Source of the DNA: Siphlonurus alternatus
Lineage: Eukaryota > Arthropoda > Insecta > Ephemeroptera > Siphlonuridae
Length of the DNA: 64,000 nucleotides
NCBI GenBank assembly: GCA_949825025.1
Contig: OX463784.1
Span: 6,641,431 to 6,705,430, forward strand
Reading direction: 5' to 3'
Shown: piece after piece, positions 12,334-24,387 of the stretch
Layout: each line of letters opens with the position of its first letter
How positions within the stretch are numbered: position 1 is the first letter of the stretch
Position numbers and translations under genes: made by a program
The notes under the pieces: generated by a model
Told to the model about the DNA's origin: nothing
Databases searched by the model: none
What the model saw: only the letters and a program-made list of their open reading frames with translations

Positions 12334-12446
12334 ATCGCCTTGGAAAATTTCCCACTTGTAGCCTTGTTAATCATTATGCTCTGTGTTATTCTTATGGGCC
12401 ATGGTGATTATGGTGACAAGGCTGCAAAGAGAAATTTTCTGAGGTA
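12334..12446. mobile_element. palindromic MITE with CGCCTTGGAAAATTTCCC ends, copy 1
   Basis: The left part ATCGCCTTGGAAAATTTCCC and the right part GAGAAATTTTCTGAGG are imperfect inverted repeats. GCCTTGTTAATCA and TGTGACAAGGCTGC-like blocks lie inside. Copies at 30018-30130 and 62253-62363. An accidental open frame across it and the preceding MITE is not a gene. Confidence 0.7.
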
Positions 12447-12696
12447 AAAATTGTACTTTTGGAAAGAATGAACTTTACCTAACTTACCAGCTTTTTTCTG
12501 GTGTGTATATGGTGAACTTTCAATATGCCTTTTTGGAGAGACTGCGTGATTTTCTTACATATTCTGAAATTATAAAGCTCTTTGTCTCTTTCAGCTATAA
12601 AACTCCAGCAAACTAGAATAGTGTTCATGGTGTACCAATGTGTAGCTGGTATATAATTAATTATATAATTGAATTTACATTAGATTGTATGAAAAC

Positions 12697-12967
12697 ACTG
12701 TAAATCTACACCTTCTTAAAATAAGACGAAAAAGTGTCCCCTTAATTAAGAAGGTCTTATTTTAAGAGATTTTTGTCTTGAAACAAGTAAAAAATACATT
12801 CTTAAAATAAGAACCTATGTTCTTAATTTCAGATATGTACTTTGAACATAGGTTCTTATTTTAAGAATGTATTTACTTGTTTCAAGACAAAAATCTCTTA
12901 AAATAAGACCTTCTTAATTAAGGGGACACTTTTTCGTCTTATTTTAAGAAGGTGTAGATTTACAGTG
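12697..12967. mobile_element. near-perfect long palindrome with CACTGTAAATC ends
   Basis: The two arms of about 120 bases run from CACTGTAAATCTACACCTTC to its complement. They differ, as far as I can read, only by a 3-base length difference in an A run near 12790. The loop is about 20 bases, around 12825-12845. CTTCTTAAAATAAGAC and TTATTTTAAGA motifs repeat within each arm. The arms are probably a recently formed fold-back transposon. Confidence 0.85.
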
Positions 12968-13098
12968 AATGTTTCTATAGTTAAACAAAACAAATGAGAA
13001 AAATTAATTAATACGTATTACTTATTTTTTTTTAATATTTAAAAATTATGCATACAAAATTCAATAAAATAATACAGAATTTTCCAGGAAGCCGTATA

Positions 13099-13388
13099 AA
13101 GCCTATATTACATGATACAATTTTGCATAAAATTTTTCCTTACAAGAAAAATTTATCTCATTATAAAGCCGGTATTATTACACGATACAATTTTTCTAAT
13201 TATTGCATACAATTTTTCCTTACAAGAAAATTTGAACTCTATTTGTTTGTGTGGAGATGAAATTTTCTTGTAAGGAACAATTTTATGCAAAATTGTGTAG
13301 TGTAATACATGCTTTAGAAACAAATGGAGTTTAAAGTTTTCTTGTGAGGAAAGATTTTATGCAAAATTGTATCATATAATACAGGCTT
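13099..13388. mobile_element. AAGCCTGTATTACACG MITE, copy 1, interrupted by copy 2
   Basis: The outer element begins AAGCCTATATTACATGATAC and ends GTATCATATAATACAGGCTT, flanked by TA on both sides. It is split at 13163-13316 by a second member of the same family. Removing the insert restores the usual mid-element sequence around ATTTATCTC and GAAACAAATGGAG. Confidence 0.8.
13166..13314. mobile_element. AAGCCTGTATTACACG MITE, copy 2 (nested in copy 1)
   Basis: It begins AAGCCGGTATTATTACACGA and ends GTAGTGTAATACATGCTT. TA stands at both borders (13164-13165 and 13315-13316), consistent with a TA target duplication. The arms CATACAATTTTTCCTTACAA and TTGTAAGGAACAATTTTATG pair. Confidence 0.85.
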
Positions 13389-14842
13389 TATATACATTAC
13401 AAACTGTATTTTACAACTAAAAAAAATACTGTAAAAGAAGTTACATCATTATTATTATTTTATTTCAAACGAAGTTAGTTTTATTTCTTCCTTTTTATCT
13501 AAAGATCAAACAAGATTTTACAAGTTTGTTGTTGACATCTATTTAATATAAAAATTTAACCTTTTAAATCTTTGGTATAATGAAAAGCGACCATCAAAGC
13601 CTGTATTGGAGGCAGGTGATATATTTATGTATACAAGATATAGCACAAGCTTTGATATAATTCAACCTTTGAAGTGTCATGATGTTCTATACAGACTGTT
13701 GTGAAATAGATACAATAAGGCTGATTTTACAATGATTTTATATAGAATGTAGTCTTTATTGACATCCATTGTAAAAATTATATTGTTTATTATATAGATT
13801 GTTTCTTTATTATTAAAATTAAATGTTGTAAAAATGTGACATAAAAAAAGGAAACACTATTCATCTCATCATTTTTTTTTAAATATTAATTGTAATTTTA
13901 TTCATGGTTTTAGCCGTTTTAGTATCTAATTTTTCCGGGTCTTACATTTTAGAGTCCTCATGATTTTATATATAATAATATGGCTTCGTAAATACATGCA
14001 CATTTATATGAAGTAATAATATAATAAGTAAGAAAAAAATATACAAAAAATGGAAAACCAAAAATATGTTAATGTACTGTACAACGAATTAAATACGTAT
14101 ATTAAAATTTAAGTTATAATTAAATGAAGCTCTATATTTTAATATATCTCATAATATCCCCTAAAAAAACTTTTTTTACCATTTCTAAGAGCCAAAAATC
14201 AATATTATTCATCAAACGATTCATATCTTCATTTTGTTCAAAAATGTAAAATCGTGCTGAATTATAACATTGACTTATAATTTTTCATTAAAGTAAAATT
14301 TTATCTTATTCTATAAGGATTTGTATAAAAGAATCTTATTAAATGAAATATAAATAAATGTATGCAAAGGTTGCTTTATAAAAAAAAAGTAATGAAAGCA
14401 AAATATACCTTGAAATCTGTATTCATACTTTTATAAAAATATGTTTCAAAGTAACTGATTTAACGATAAAATACAAGTCATATCTCATACAACTATATAA
14501 GACAATATTTACATAAAGCTCTTTGTATAAGTTAAAACTATCTCTTATACATACATGGTAACACTGTTGAGCAAAGGGTATACTGTCACAACATCGGTGC
14601 CATCTCCTTGCGATTCACTTGTTAAGTTCAAAGCTAAAGTTTATAACCTTTTGTTATTAACAAACCGTGTGAGTACAAATAGAAGCCCTCAAGGAACTCT
14701 TTTGTGATGTAAAAAATTCATTAGCTTAATTGGAAAAAATAATTGAAAAAAAAAAATATAAAAATCGATTATTGAAATAGTATTAAAAAAATCTCAATAT
14801 TAAAACCATGATATACAGGGAGTTAAATTTAAATTTTAACAT

Positions 14843-14912
14843 TAGGTCTGTTCGTAAATACACAATCACAAATAATTTATTCTTTCTGATTGTGTATTTA
14901 CCAACAGACCTA
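14843..14912. repeat. short palindromic element with TAGGTCTGTTCGTAAATACA ends
   Basis: TAGGTCTGTT.GTAAATACACAATCA pairs with TGATTGTGTATTTACCAACAGACCTA around a 16-base loop. One arm of the same repeat occurs at 59243-59275. Confidence 0.7.
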
Positions 14913-15425
14913 TATAATGTCTCTTGTTATTTTTTTTATATTCATTATTATAAAATACATAGTACAGTTTAAGAAAGTCATAATTTTTTAGTTTTGGCCT
15001 CTATATGTGCTTTAATTTTGTTATTTTTGTAAGAATTGTTGCATGTCAGCTAACAGAAGATAGTTGAAACTTTAGTAGCAATGGCGGAATTATTATAATA
15101 CTGTATGCGATATTTCAAGTACATTCTATTTTTTCAAGTACTTCGGATTAAAAAGTCTTAATTTATTTTAAAAATGTTTTGTTATATAAAAAACACAAAA
15201 AGTAAATTACAAGTCGATATTACATTTTTTTAGTTCTCTGCAGTTTAGTACTTGAATAGGTTGCCTAACTTTAAGGAGAGATTTTTTGTCAATATTATAC
15301 AATTTTTAATTTTAATTAGAATTAATTAATTCAGTGTATTAAATAAATACAGAATTCTATGAAGAAAATGTTTACATCATATTTTTTTTATACCTCCACT
15401 CAATTCAATACCTCTCAATCATAAT

Positions 15426-15431
<6 letters not shown>

Positions 15432-15471
<40 letters not shown>
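15432..15471. repeat. (TA)n microsatellite
   Basis: About 40 bases of uninterrupted TA. Confidence 0.97.
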
Positions 15472-15474
<3 letters not shown>

Positions 15475-15917
15475 AAAATCAAAACCGAGAAGATAGAGAA
15501 AAAAATCATTTTCAATACACAACATGACTGTGCTAGATATAAACTTTTTTTCTTTTTTCACGTTTTCTCATTAGTAGGGAGTTTTCAAGTAACTTTCTTA
15601 AATCCCTAAAACTACATAGTCGTAACTTTAGCTTTATTAACACTTATAGTTTGTAATAAACTTAGGATGGTACTAGTATGTAGCAAGTTAGCTCATGTTT
15701 ACTCGTGTGTGACTTGCCCAAGAATTAAAGTATTTAACGAGTTTTATAAATTGGAGACATTGTTTCAATTTATCTACAGAAAAGTAAAGTTATTACTTTA
15801 TTTTTTTGAATTGGTAAACTGTAATTTTGTAATGTAGAAAATATTGTCCTAAAAATTTAAATTCATTTGATATCTATAAAAATGTACTGGAATATTTTAA
15901 GCAAGAGTTGATGCCTG

Positions 15918-16002
15918 AAAATTTCCGGAAGTGACGCATTTCCACTTCCGGTTGCGAGCTAAATAGAAACGGAACTACGTAAATAACGTCACTTCCGGAA
16001 TT
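15918..16002. repeat. palindrome with AAAATTTCCGGAAGTGACG arms
   Basis: AATTTCCGGAAGTGACG at the left pairs with CGTCACTTCCGGAATT at the right, and a second CACTTCCGG lies inside. ACTTCCGG resembles the recognition site of ETS proteins; any function is unproven. Confidence 0.65.
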
Positions 16003-16151
16003 TTTTAGTTATCAATTCTCCTTCTTATTAAATTTATATTATAAAATTAAGAAAAATAATGACTGATTTTTTTATTGTACGTGATGTAAAATTTGCTTAT
16101 TTGAAAAATTTACATCAATGTATCACATTTGATGACTCAAATTTAAGCATT

Positions 16152-16532
16152 CCTTGAAAAACTACGTCCTCAACTCATCCTTCACACGTCTAAACCTAAT
16201 CTTTTTACCTCTAAAACACATCTATTCGCTCAAAGTGAGGATGAAATGGAGACAAAATTTCTAACTTTTTGTGCTCAAGAAGAGAGAGAAAAAAAAAAAA
16301 GACGTAATCTCGTCTTTATCCATCAGTACGTTTACATGACGGTGTTTAATACGTATTCGTTGACGACGCCTCATAAGAATAACATTATCCGTCGTCAACG
16401 AATACGTATTAAACACCGTCATGTGTACGTAGTATTTTTTCCCTCTCGAAAAAAGTGCAAAAGAAAAGGTAAAAGAAAAGAAGAAAAAAGAGACATTTTA
16501 AGATGAAAAAAGATAAAAATTATTTCAACTCT
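16152..16532 (-). mobile_element. GTTGAAA-ended MITE, copy 2, split by another MITE
   Basis: Reverse orientation. Left CCTTGAAAAACTACGTCCTC, then CACGTCTAAACCTAATC, CAAAGTGAGGATGAAATGGA and GACGTAATCTCGTC. The family sequence resumes after 16433 and ends TTATTTCAACTCTGC. The insertion at 16326-16432 explains the extra length. Confidence 0.75.
16326..16432. mobile_element. palindromic MITE (GTTTAATACGTATTCGTTGA), nested
   Basis: TACGTTTACATGACGGTGTT..AATACGTATTCGTTGACGAC pairs with GTCGTCAACGAATACGTATT..AACACCGTCATGTGTACGTA. It lies inside the GTTGAAA-ended MITE. A decayed relative is at 53489-53592. Confidence 0.8.
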
Positions 16533-17933
16533 GCAGTAGATTGGTCAAAGAGAAGGCAGATATTGTAATCTTTGAATTTAAATTGAACAGTTTAATGAAG
16601 TTAAAAGAAGACTAAAAATGATAAATTTGAGGTTAATATTTGTCTGAAACATTTTGTAATTTGTGGAGTGTTCATTTTATAAAAATATTTACCATACTAA
16701 TCTAATACATCAAATTAATTTTATTAGAGGTCCACGGAATATCAACATATTAAATTTCTAAATTAAATAAAGATAAGATTTTTGCAAACTTTTACATCAC
16801 GTAAAAATTAAATTAAAAACTTAAAAAATTCTTTAATGATTAAAATTTTTTACATCTTTATAATGCAATTCAAGAAACTGGGATTTAAATATACAAAATA
16901 TTAAACGAAAATATTGAAAAAACGCTATTTAATTTTTATAAATTATTATATTTAAAAAAAAAATGTTATTTGTTTTAAAAATTAATTTGTGTGTATTTCA
17001 TTAATTTTATTTTATTAAAAATAAACTTTAAAAATATGAATATTTTTTGTAAAACTATTATTTAAACAATTTTTGGTCCAACCATACCATATCAGTATGA
17101 ATTAATTGCAAATATCTCCATATTGGTCGTCACTCATGATACAATAATATATTATATAGTGTATACCTTTTATTTCAATGATGATCAATACTCTTGCGAG
17201 AAATTATTTATATCTTTGCTGACATATCTTGCACTACTCACAAGTTAAAAGCTTACGGTGTAGATCTGAAATTCGAAAAAAATTGTGGCGTATAAGCTCC
17301 ACTACAAACATTTTATTGCTCCCCCAATTTCATCATTGTACTGGAACCGCCGAGCTAACTTCTCAGTCAACTGCTTTATAAAAACATTCATAAAAACTCC
17401 CTTCATTAGCAACTCAAGAAATGTAACTTTTTCAAACGCCTTTTTTAATTACTTTTTAAATATTAAATAAGGTATGTTAATGATTTTTTTATTCTTTTAA
17501 TTTAAATTATTTTTTTTCTAAAATTTGCATTGATGATTTAAATTTGATATCTTCATTTCATTTTTCCTATACAAATTGTCATAATAATATTTGTTTAGGT
17601 TTATGGGACACGTAAAAAACATTCTTAATAAAAAAACTTGTCATTTTTCAAGCTACGTATAAATTTACAAATCGAGATAAGGTTAATATTATCCTATTAG
17701 TATTATAGATAATATAATAAATATAATATGGGGTAGTTTATTTTGTAGGAAAAGCTGTACGTGCTATTTTTTGTACTTACCTGTTCTAGAAATTACATTT
17801 AAGTTGCGAGCTTGCGACCAATACAATTATACACTATAATATGTTGACAAATTAAAAAAAAAAAAAAAAAATACAATATCATGTCTATTAAATGTAGATA
17901 TTTTTTTCCTCTTAAAAATAGTGCAATACTTAT

Positions 17934-18459
17934 TGAGTACGTTCGAGGTGACTGTCCAACCCTGTCCGGACTGGTCTGTGAAAATGGCGGCATATTTTGG
18001 TCACGTGGTCTGAAACGTCATATTTACGTCACTGTCTGGTTTTGAAGAAAAAACGCGCAGTCCGACGGATCGACTGCTATCAGCTGTCGGGCGCGTGAAA
18101 GGGGGCGTATATACAGTACTTTTTGGTACAGTAAAAATGGAGCCTGCTGCTGTAGATCGCTGCAATTAATAGAGAAAAGGTGCATGTATCCCGTCCCGCC
18201 CAAGGATTGCGCCAAAAATACCAAAACATTGCGCATTTCGAGTATTGAGACGCATTTCGTTGTTCAGTTTAGTTCTACAGTCCGACTATAGAGGGACTCG
18301 TCCGACTTTTTAGCCGGACCGCTCAACACCGGCCGGACTGCGGAAGTGACGTCATGAGAGGGGAGGTAAGGAGGGGAAATGGACGGCAGTCTGACTGTAA
18401 AAAAACGATTTTAGACGGTCCAGACTGGGTTGGACAGTCACCTCGAACGCACTCAAATA
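17934..18459. mobile_element. GC-rich TIR element, non-autonomous DNA transposon
   Basis: The terminal inverted repeats are about 45 bp: left TTGAGTACGTTCGAGGTGAC then TGTCCAACCCTGTCCGGAC, right GTCCAGACTGGGTTGGACA then GTCACCTCGAACGCACTCAA. The roughly 520-bp body is far richer in G+C than its surroundings and holds several CGGAC/GTCCGAC motifs and one TGACGTCA (18347-18354). It has no transposase. The superfamily cannot be assigned from the ends alone. Confidence 0.75.
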
Positions 18460-18760
18460 TTGTGATAACGATTGACCTCCAAGTTACTACGCGAGTCAAA
18501 GAAAATTTCTGTCTGGCAGAATCAAATGAAATAAATTTAACATTTCGAAAATGATGTAAAGATTAATCGCTTATGGTTTGAGCAAATTCAAGGGGACAGT
18601 TTCCTCACAACAGCTCCATTTCCGGTTTCTGTCCATAAGGCCAATGTTAAACTTATACCTTAGTTTTCACAAAACTAATGAGACAAATCCACTTCAAAAT
18701 TTGTACACCACCTATTGATGGTGAGTTGTAAGTCCCCTGCAAGTCTTGTTCAATTCAAGG

Positions 18761-18772
18761 GGGGGGGGGGGA
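18761..18772 (+). repeat. poly-G tract
   Basis: A run of about a dozen G directly after CCCTGCAAGTCTTGTTCAAT. The first bases of the window (CCCTGCAAGTCTTGTTGCAT) and, reversed, GAGACTTGCAAG before the G run at 34970 are the same motif. This suggests a diverged repeat ending in G. Confidence 0.7.
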
Positions 18773-18776
18773 CCCA

Positions 18777-18921
18777 AAGCCTATATTACACGATACACTT
18801 TTGCATGCAATTTCTTCTTACAAGAAAATTTTATCTCCATACAAACAAATGGAGTTCAAGTTTTCTTGTAAGGAAATCTGTATGCAATAGTTAGAAAAAT
18901 TGTATCGTGTAATACCGGCTT
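18777..18921. mobile_element. AAGCCTGTATTACACG MITE, copy 3
   Basis: AAGCCTATATTACACGATAC at the left and GTATCGTGTAATACCGGCTT at the right. TTCTTACAAGAAAATTTTAT and CAAACAAATGGAGTT lie at the fold. About 145 bp. Confidence 0.85.
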
Positions 18922-18983
18922 AATGCAAGATCTCAATCAACTGTGATAAATTCTTGAAGAATATAGTAGTAATAAACTAAATA

Positions 18984-18989
<6 letters not shown>

Positions 18990-19025
<36 letters not shown>
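18990..19025 (+). repeat. poly-A tract
   Basis: Thirty-six A in a row. The preceding sequence is not a recognised retroposon. Confidence 0.95.
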
Positions 19026-19027
<2 letters not shown>

Positions 19028-20074
19028 CGTTTCCACGGTTTCCTTATTAACTTATTTAAAAAAAAACATCACCTCAAAATATAATTATCATATGATAACT
19101 ATTAGGAAATCGTTAAGCTTTATTAGATATCAGAATCTCGTGGATTTCATGATACTTATAAAATATTGAGGGGGATTATCTAGTTCAGTGAGTGTTATGA
19201 ATGATATTAATATGATCTTATGGAAAACAGCAGTTTGGTAGGCTCTAAGATGATATAATACGATGATTTCTTGTGAGGCGAAAAGAATATTTCTATCGAT
19301 ATATTTTGATCGGGTGGGAATAGAAAATGTAATTTGTTTGTGAAAAAAAAATATACATTTTGACAATATATTCAACATACTATGTCACTTCAAGTTGTCA
19401 CCAAGATGTGATGGAGTTTTGTTGGCAAGCCTGCATGGAAATCAATGTGACATATTTTACACCGAAATCAAAATTGGGTTTTTCTTAAAATATACATGCG
19501 ACTTTTAACTTTTTATTTTTGAAATCCTTATACCATATCATTTTGTCAGATAGACATATACTATCAGAAAAAGAAAATATTTTTTTCTTCTTATGAAATT
19601 TATCTATTTAATATAAACCTAGCTTATGGAAATCTAATTTTATTTATAATAAATTAATATAATTATATAAATAAACAAAATTTGTTAATATTTATAAATT
19701 ATTTTACAAAAAAAAAAATAAAAATTTGTAAATTTATGTATTAATAAATAATAAATTAAATAAAAATATTTTTTTTAAATAATATAATTTTACTTCCTTA
19801 TAAAATAAAAACATTTTATAAAACATTTGTTATTCAAATTAGTAATGTCCATGTTTTACATACCAAATTGAGTACACCTGTAATTAACCTTTAGTCTCTA
19901 GGGATGGTAGGACATTATGTAACTGACCAAAATCGACCATTACAACGCATGAGGGAGTTGTTCGTTAGTTCAATCACAAAGTACATGTTGGCATTAATTT
20001 ATGAGGGAATGTTCGTTACTATTGATTTGGTTCCAGTAAATCAATGGCAATACTTTTTGCTTTATTTAAATACG

Positions 20075-20310
20075 TACACCTCTGGACAGCATGAACTTTA
20101 CTTCTGTCTCATTTGCTAGAACTGCAGCTCTAATTAGCAGAGAGATACAGATTTGAAATTTTGGGAGATGTAAGAAGAGCACCCAGTCTATCAATATTAA
20201 AACAGTTTTGGTTCACCACGCCTCCATAGACTCTGCGTGGTAAAGTCTGCAAACAAAACAGGAGTTTTATAGTACGTGGTGTCCAAATGTACGTGTATTA
20301 AATGTCTCTC
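20075..20310 (+). repeat. unclassified interspersed repeat, copy 1
   Basis: It shares ordered blocks with 27005-27530: CATTTGCTAGAACTGCAGCT, AGATGTAAGAAGAGCACC, GTTTTGGTTCACCACGCCTC and CATAGACT..GCGTGGTA, then AACAAAACAGGAGT and GTGATGTCCA-like endings. No reading frame or terminal structure is evident. Confidence 0.65.
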
Positions 20311-21684
20311 ATTCAAATTCTACAATACGTTTTGTACATAAACCTGAGTAAATATTTTATAAATTCTAAAAACAGCTAAATGAAAAGGTAGTTATTTTTA
20401 TATACATTCACAATAATCTTTTTATTATTTTGAAAGGTTTAAATTTAAGCACTTTTGTACAAAATATACGGGTATAGTCCAAAGCTATTAATTTCGCTTG
20501 GACGATTCTTTATTACAAAATGAAATGACATTTCCTCTGGTTTATCCATGAATGTATGTTAGGTAGAGCACAAATAATTGTATTGAATGAATTGCAAATT
20601 TAATTGCAAATATTCATTCAATCAGAATTTTATTTTTGAAAATATACTCATTATATATTATTAATACTTTTTTACAAAAAAAAAAAGGTCCATAATGCAA
20701 AAATATAATAATATCTAGTGTATAATTATAATATAAACTACAAAAATAAATTAAGAAATTTATTAAATCCAATATTAAAAATTTTAAAATTACAAATTAT
20801 TTTCAGAATAATTTAAATTTACTCTCTATACAGAAAGAAAAAAGTCATTTACCAATCGAAGATGAAAAATTGTTTTGAGAAAAGAGAAAATAGAGAATAA
20901 AAATTCAATAAAAATATGTTAAATATTTTAGAAAGAAATAAAAAAATTTAATAATAAATATAATTGATCATAAAACCAAACAGAAGTAATGCATTTAATT
21001 AATAATAAATTTTAAACCTTAAAAATTTTGCACTTCAAAATTTGTTAAAACTTCAAATTCTCCTAATTTCAATTACAGTCTCTTTTCTTATGAACACAAG
21101 TCATTTTAACTCTCGTTTGCTTTCTGTGAACTCTAGCAGCTAGATGTGTATGTAGAACAATATATTTGAGTCATGGAAGAAAGTATATAACGTCATGTTT
21201 ATAGTTAGAATTGAAGATCTGTTAATTCTCTCACAAGTTACTAACAACCTATTTCAAAATCATCAAGGGAAGGGTTTAAAACTATTTTCAGAAATCAATG
21301 ATGTCATACCTTCAAATTCTAAGGATTTATTCAAGTTAATATCATTTTTAAAACGTTAAGCTTGTGAAGTTTATTTTTAAGAGTTGAAACGAAGCATTAA
21401 AATTAAGATTTTCGATGGTATTTTTTAATTTATTTTAACTGGGTGTGATTCAAGAACTATTTATTTATATAGTCGTTGGATGTCATTGCTATAATATTAT
21501 ATTGGACAATATGGATATGAATTTTTTTGCAGCATTTTGATAATTTATCAAATTATATTTAAATTTAAATACATCATATATAGAATGCGAGATAACGGGT
21601 AAAAATATTTTATTGATGACTTTTTGGCTATCAAGAAGCACAAGTGTTTTATTTAGTTCTCCAGTCTTTGATAAAAAGTAGAGG

Positions 21685-21785
21685 TGTCCGTCCTGACTAA
21701 CTAAGGGTTTCCACGGTTCCTTCAGTCTCACCTCAGCTAATGCTGGAATGCTTAATAGTCCGTAATGGCCACCATCTTTTCCCTA
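21685..21785 (+). repeat. diverged fragment of the 5S-derived SINE body
   Basis: CCTGACTAACTAAGGGTTTC, CACGGTTCCTTCAGTC, GCTAATGCTGGAATG and CCGTAATGGCCACC follow the order of the SINE body at 46600-46680. The 5S head and the tail are missing. Confidence 0.55.
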
Positions 21786-22081
21786 CTTTATCCCTAATAT
21801 ATACCAATTATATTACCCCGCCGCGAGCTGTAAGCTCTTATAGGAGTGTATCCCTAAAAATAAATAAATTAAATATAAAATTAAATCATGTTATTGTATT
21901 GCTGTACATTCAATAAAATTAACATATTTCTATTTAGCGTTTTTCTTTTTTTGAGTTTCGTATTCTTTAGAAAAAATTCGTGAACTTTTATAATAAAAGC
22001 AATGTTAAATCGATGTCACGGAGTGGTCATTGTGTTCCGCCCAGCTTGATAGGTCAATTTCTGCGAACATTTGGAGACCGA

Positions 22082-22251
<170 letters not shown>

Positions 22252-22451
22252 NNNNNNNNNNNNNNNNNNNNNNNNNNNNNNNNNNNNNNNNNNNNNNNNN
22301 NNNNNNNNNNNNNNNNNNNNNNNNNNNNNNNNNNNNNNNNNNNNNNNNNNNNNNNNNNNNNNNNNNNNNNNNNNNNNNNNNNNNNNNNNNNNNNNNNNNN
22401 NNNNNNNNNNNNNNNNNNNNNNNNNNNNNNNNNNNNNNNNNNNNNNNNNNN
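22252..22451. other. assembly gap (200 N)
   Basis: Exactly 200 N, a round placeholder length, directly after the GA tract. The sequence resumes with unique DNA (TGCAAATATAGATAGGG). True gap size unknown. Open frames crossing it are meaningless. Confidence 0.99.
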
Positions 22452-22938
22452 TGCAAATATAGATAGGGTTATATATTTTATCGATCGTAAAATCCAGTTC
22501 CAGTAGCTTCCAAATATGTAATGTCCACAGAACAGAATTTATGAACTTGAGTTCATATTTATATGGTCGAAGTTCTGTTTTGCTACTATACAATAAAAAT
22601 TATTTCACCCAATACAAATAGATACACACATTGTTATCCTATACACAATAAAATGTTTTAGGGTGGGGATAAGATGCAAAAAGCGCCGAATAGAGGCACC
22701 ATAACACTGAGAGTGACTAAGTTAATCCCAATTAAATTAATATTATTATAAATATAAATACACTTCTTGTAGATATGCACCTTTCTACGTTCATATTATA
22801 CCAGATAATTTATCGCTCTTTATCTTTATCGCACATTTATCGCTATAACATGATGATAAAATTTGGTATATAATATAAAAATTATATATAAATGTATACT
22901 GTATACATTCAATTAATGAAATTCGCTCCCTCCTCCCT

Positions 22939-23153
<215 letters not shown>

Positions 23154-24067
23154 TCAAACATTCTGGACATGGAAATTGAGTTACAATTAATCCTTTAGAA
23201 TACAAAATACCTCTTTGAAATTAATTTTCACCTGTTACATATTTCAACTAAATTTCATTTATTACAAAGTTTATGCATGAATTCATATATAAAATTTGTA
23301 AAGGTATAGAATTACAAAATTATATGAGAAAATGAATTAAAACAATTTTTAGTAAAAATTAATAAAACCAGAGAAAATAAAAATCATTACAATTTTTTCC
23401 CCATCTTAATTCTTTTGAACATTATACATAAATCATAAATGTTACCATAATAAAAATATAAAACCGATGAACCTTATATATATTGAGAGCAACAATACTA
23501 TAAAATATATAGACGGTGAAATTGGTTTACAATTGTTAGCGTATAATACGACCTGTAGCATTATCTGTAATTGAATGCTTAATTGCAATAATCATTCAAT
23601 TTGAAACGATGAATTGAACATGCTTAATTATTAATTAAAAGTGCAATAATCATCCAATTTTCTAACAATAACGGTTGTGAAATGGTTTTATTATTGCAGA
23701 TTGAATTGTCACCACATATTGCATTTTGTTGCAAATCCTCAATCGCAAGTCAATGACATTGAGGGATGAGATCTAGGTCAAATATTGCATGCTTTATTAA
23801 TTTTACGTACGATAATGAATTGAACATAAATGAAGCAGTAAAATTGAAAAATAATGAACAAGTCTCATTAAAAAAATTCTTATCTATTGCATTTTCGTTA
23901 ATTATAATTTTCTCCAGGTCAAGGAGTGTATGATGTAAAAATGCATAACTACTCTATCTCATCTACCCTGATTTAAGTGGTATATTGACCTCCATGTTTC
24001 TCAAGTGTAAGTTACGATGAGGTATATGGAGTTGAACATTGTTAAAAGCAAAATAAATATTGAACAA

Positions 24068-24387
24068 TGGACAACATATTTTTATTAAAAATATATATTG
24101 CAGAAATGAATAGAGGGTACCAAATTATGCTACTCTGAATTTTTTTTCAGATTTTTTTGAGTCCCGGAACTATTTTTAAATAAATATAGAAATTTTCTAA
24201 GTTATGTTGGCACCCCTGAATCCTTAATAAAAAGGCCTATTGACGCCTCCAGGGGGCGTGGCCGCACTTTCGATAATTAATTAAAAATAGTTTTGGGTCT
24301 CAAAAAAATCTGAAAAAAAATTCAGAGTAGCATAATTTGTTACCCTCCATTCATTTCTGCAATAAAATCTTTTCATGTATGTTGTTT
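24068..24387. mobile_element. palindromic MITE with GGCCACGCCCCCTGGAG core, copy 1
   Basis: Ends TGGACAACATA and the complementary TATGTTGTTTATT. The arms carry TTGCAGAAATGAATAGAGGG and GAACTATTTTTAAA. The core is GCCTCCAGGGGGCGTGGCCG (inverted relative to 34114-34443). The arms are related in sequence to the CRE-bearing MITE, but the core differs and there is no TGACGTCA. Confidence 0.8.

Noticed and set aside
12253..12447. 64-residue hydrophobic open frame
   Set aside because: It runs from the end of one MITE into another and is broken in the other copies.
19904..20119. 71-residue open frame
   Set aside because: Its end overlaps the unclassified interspersed repeat and no homology or splice logic supports it.
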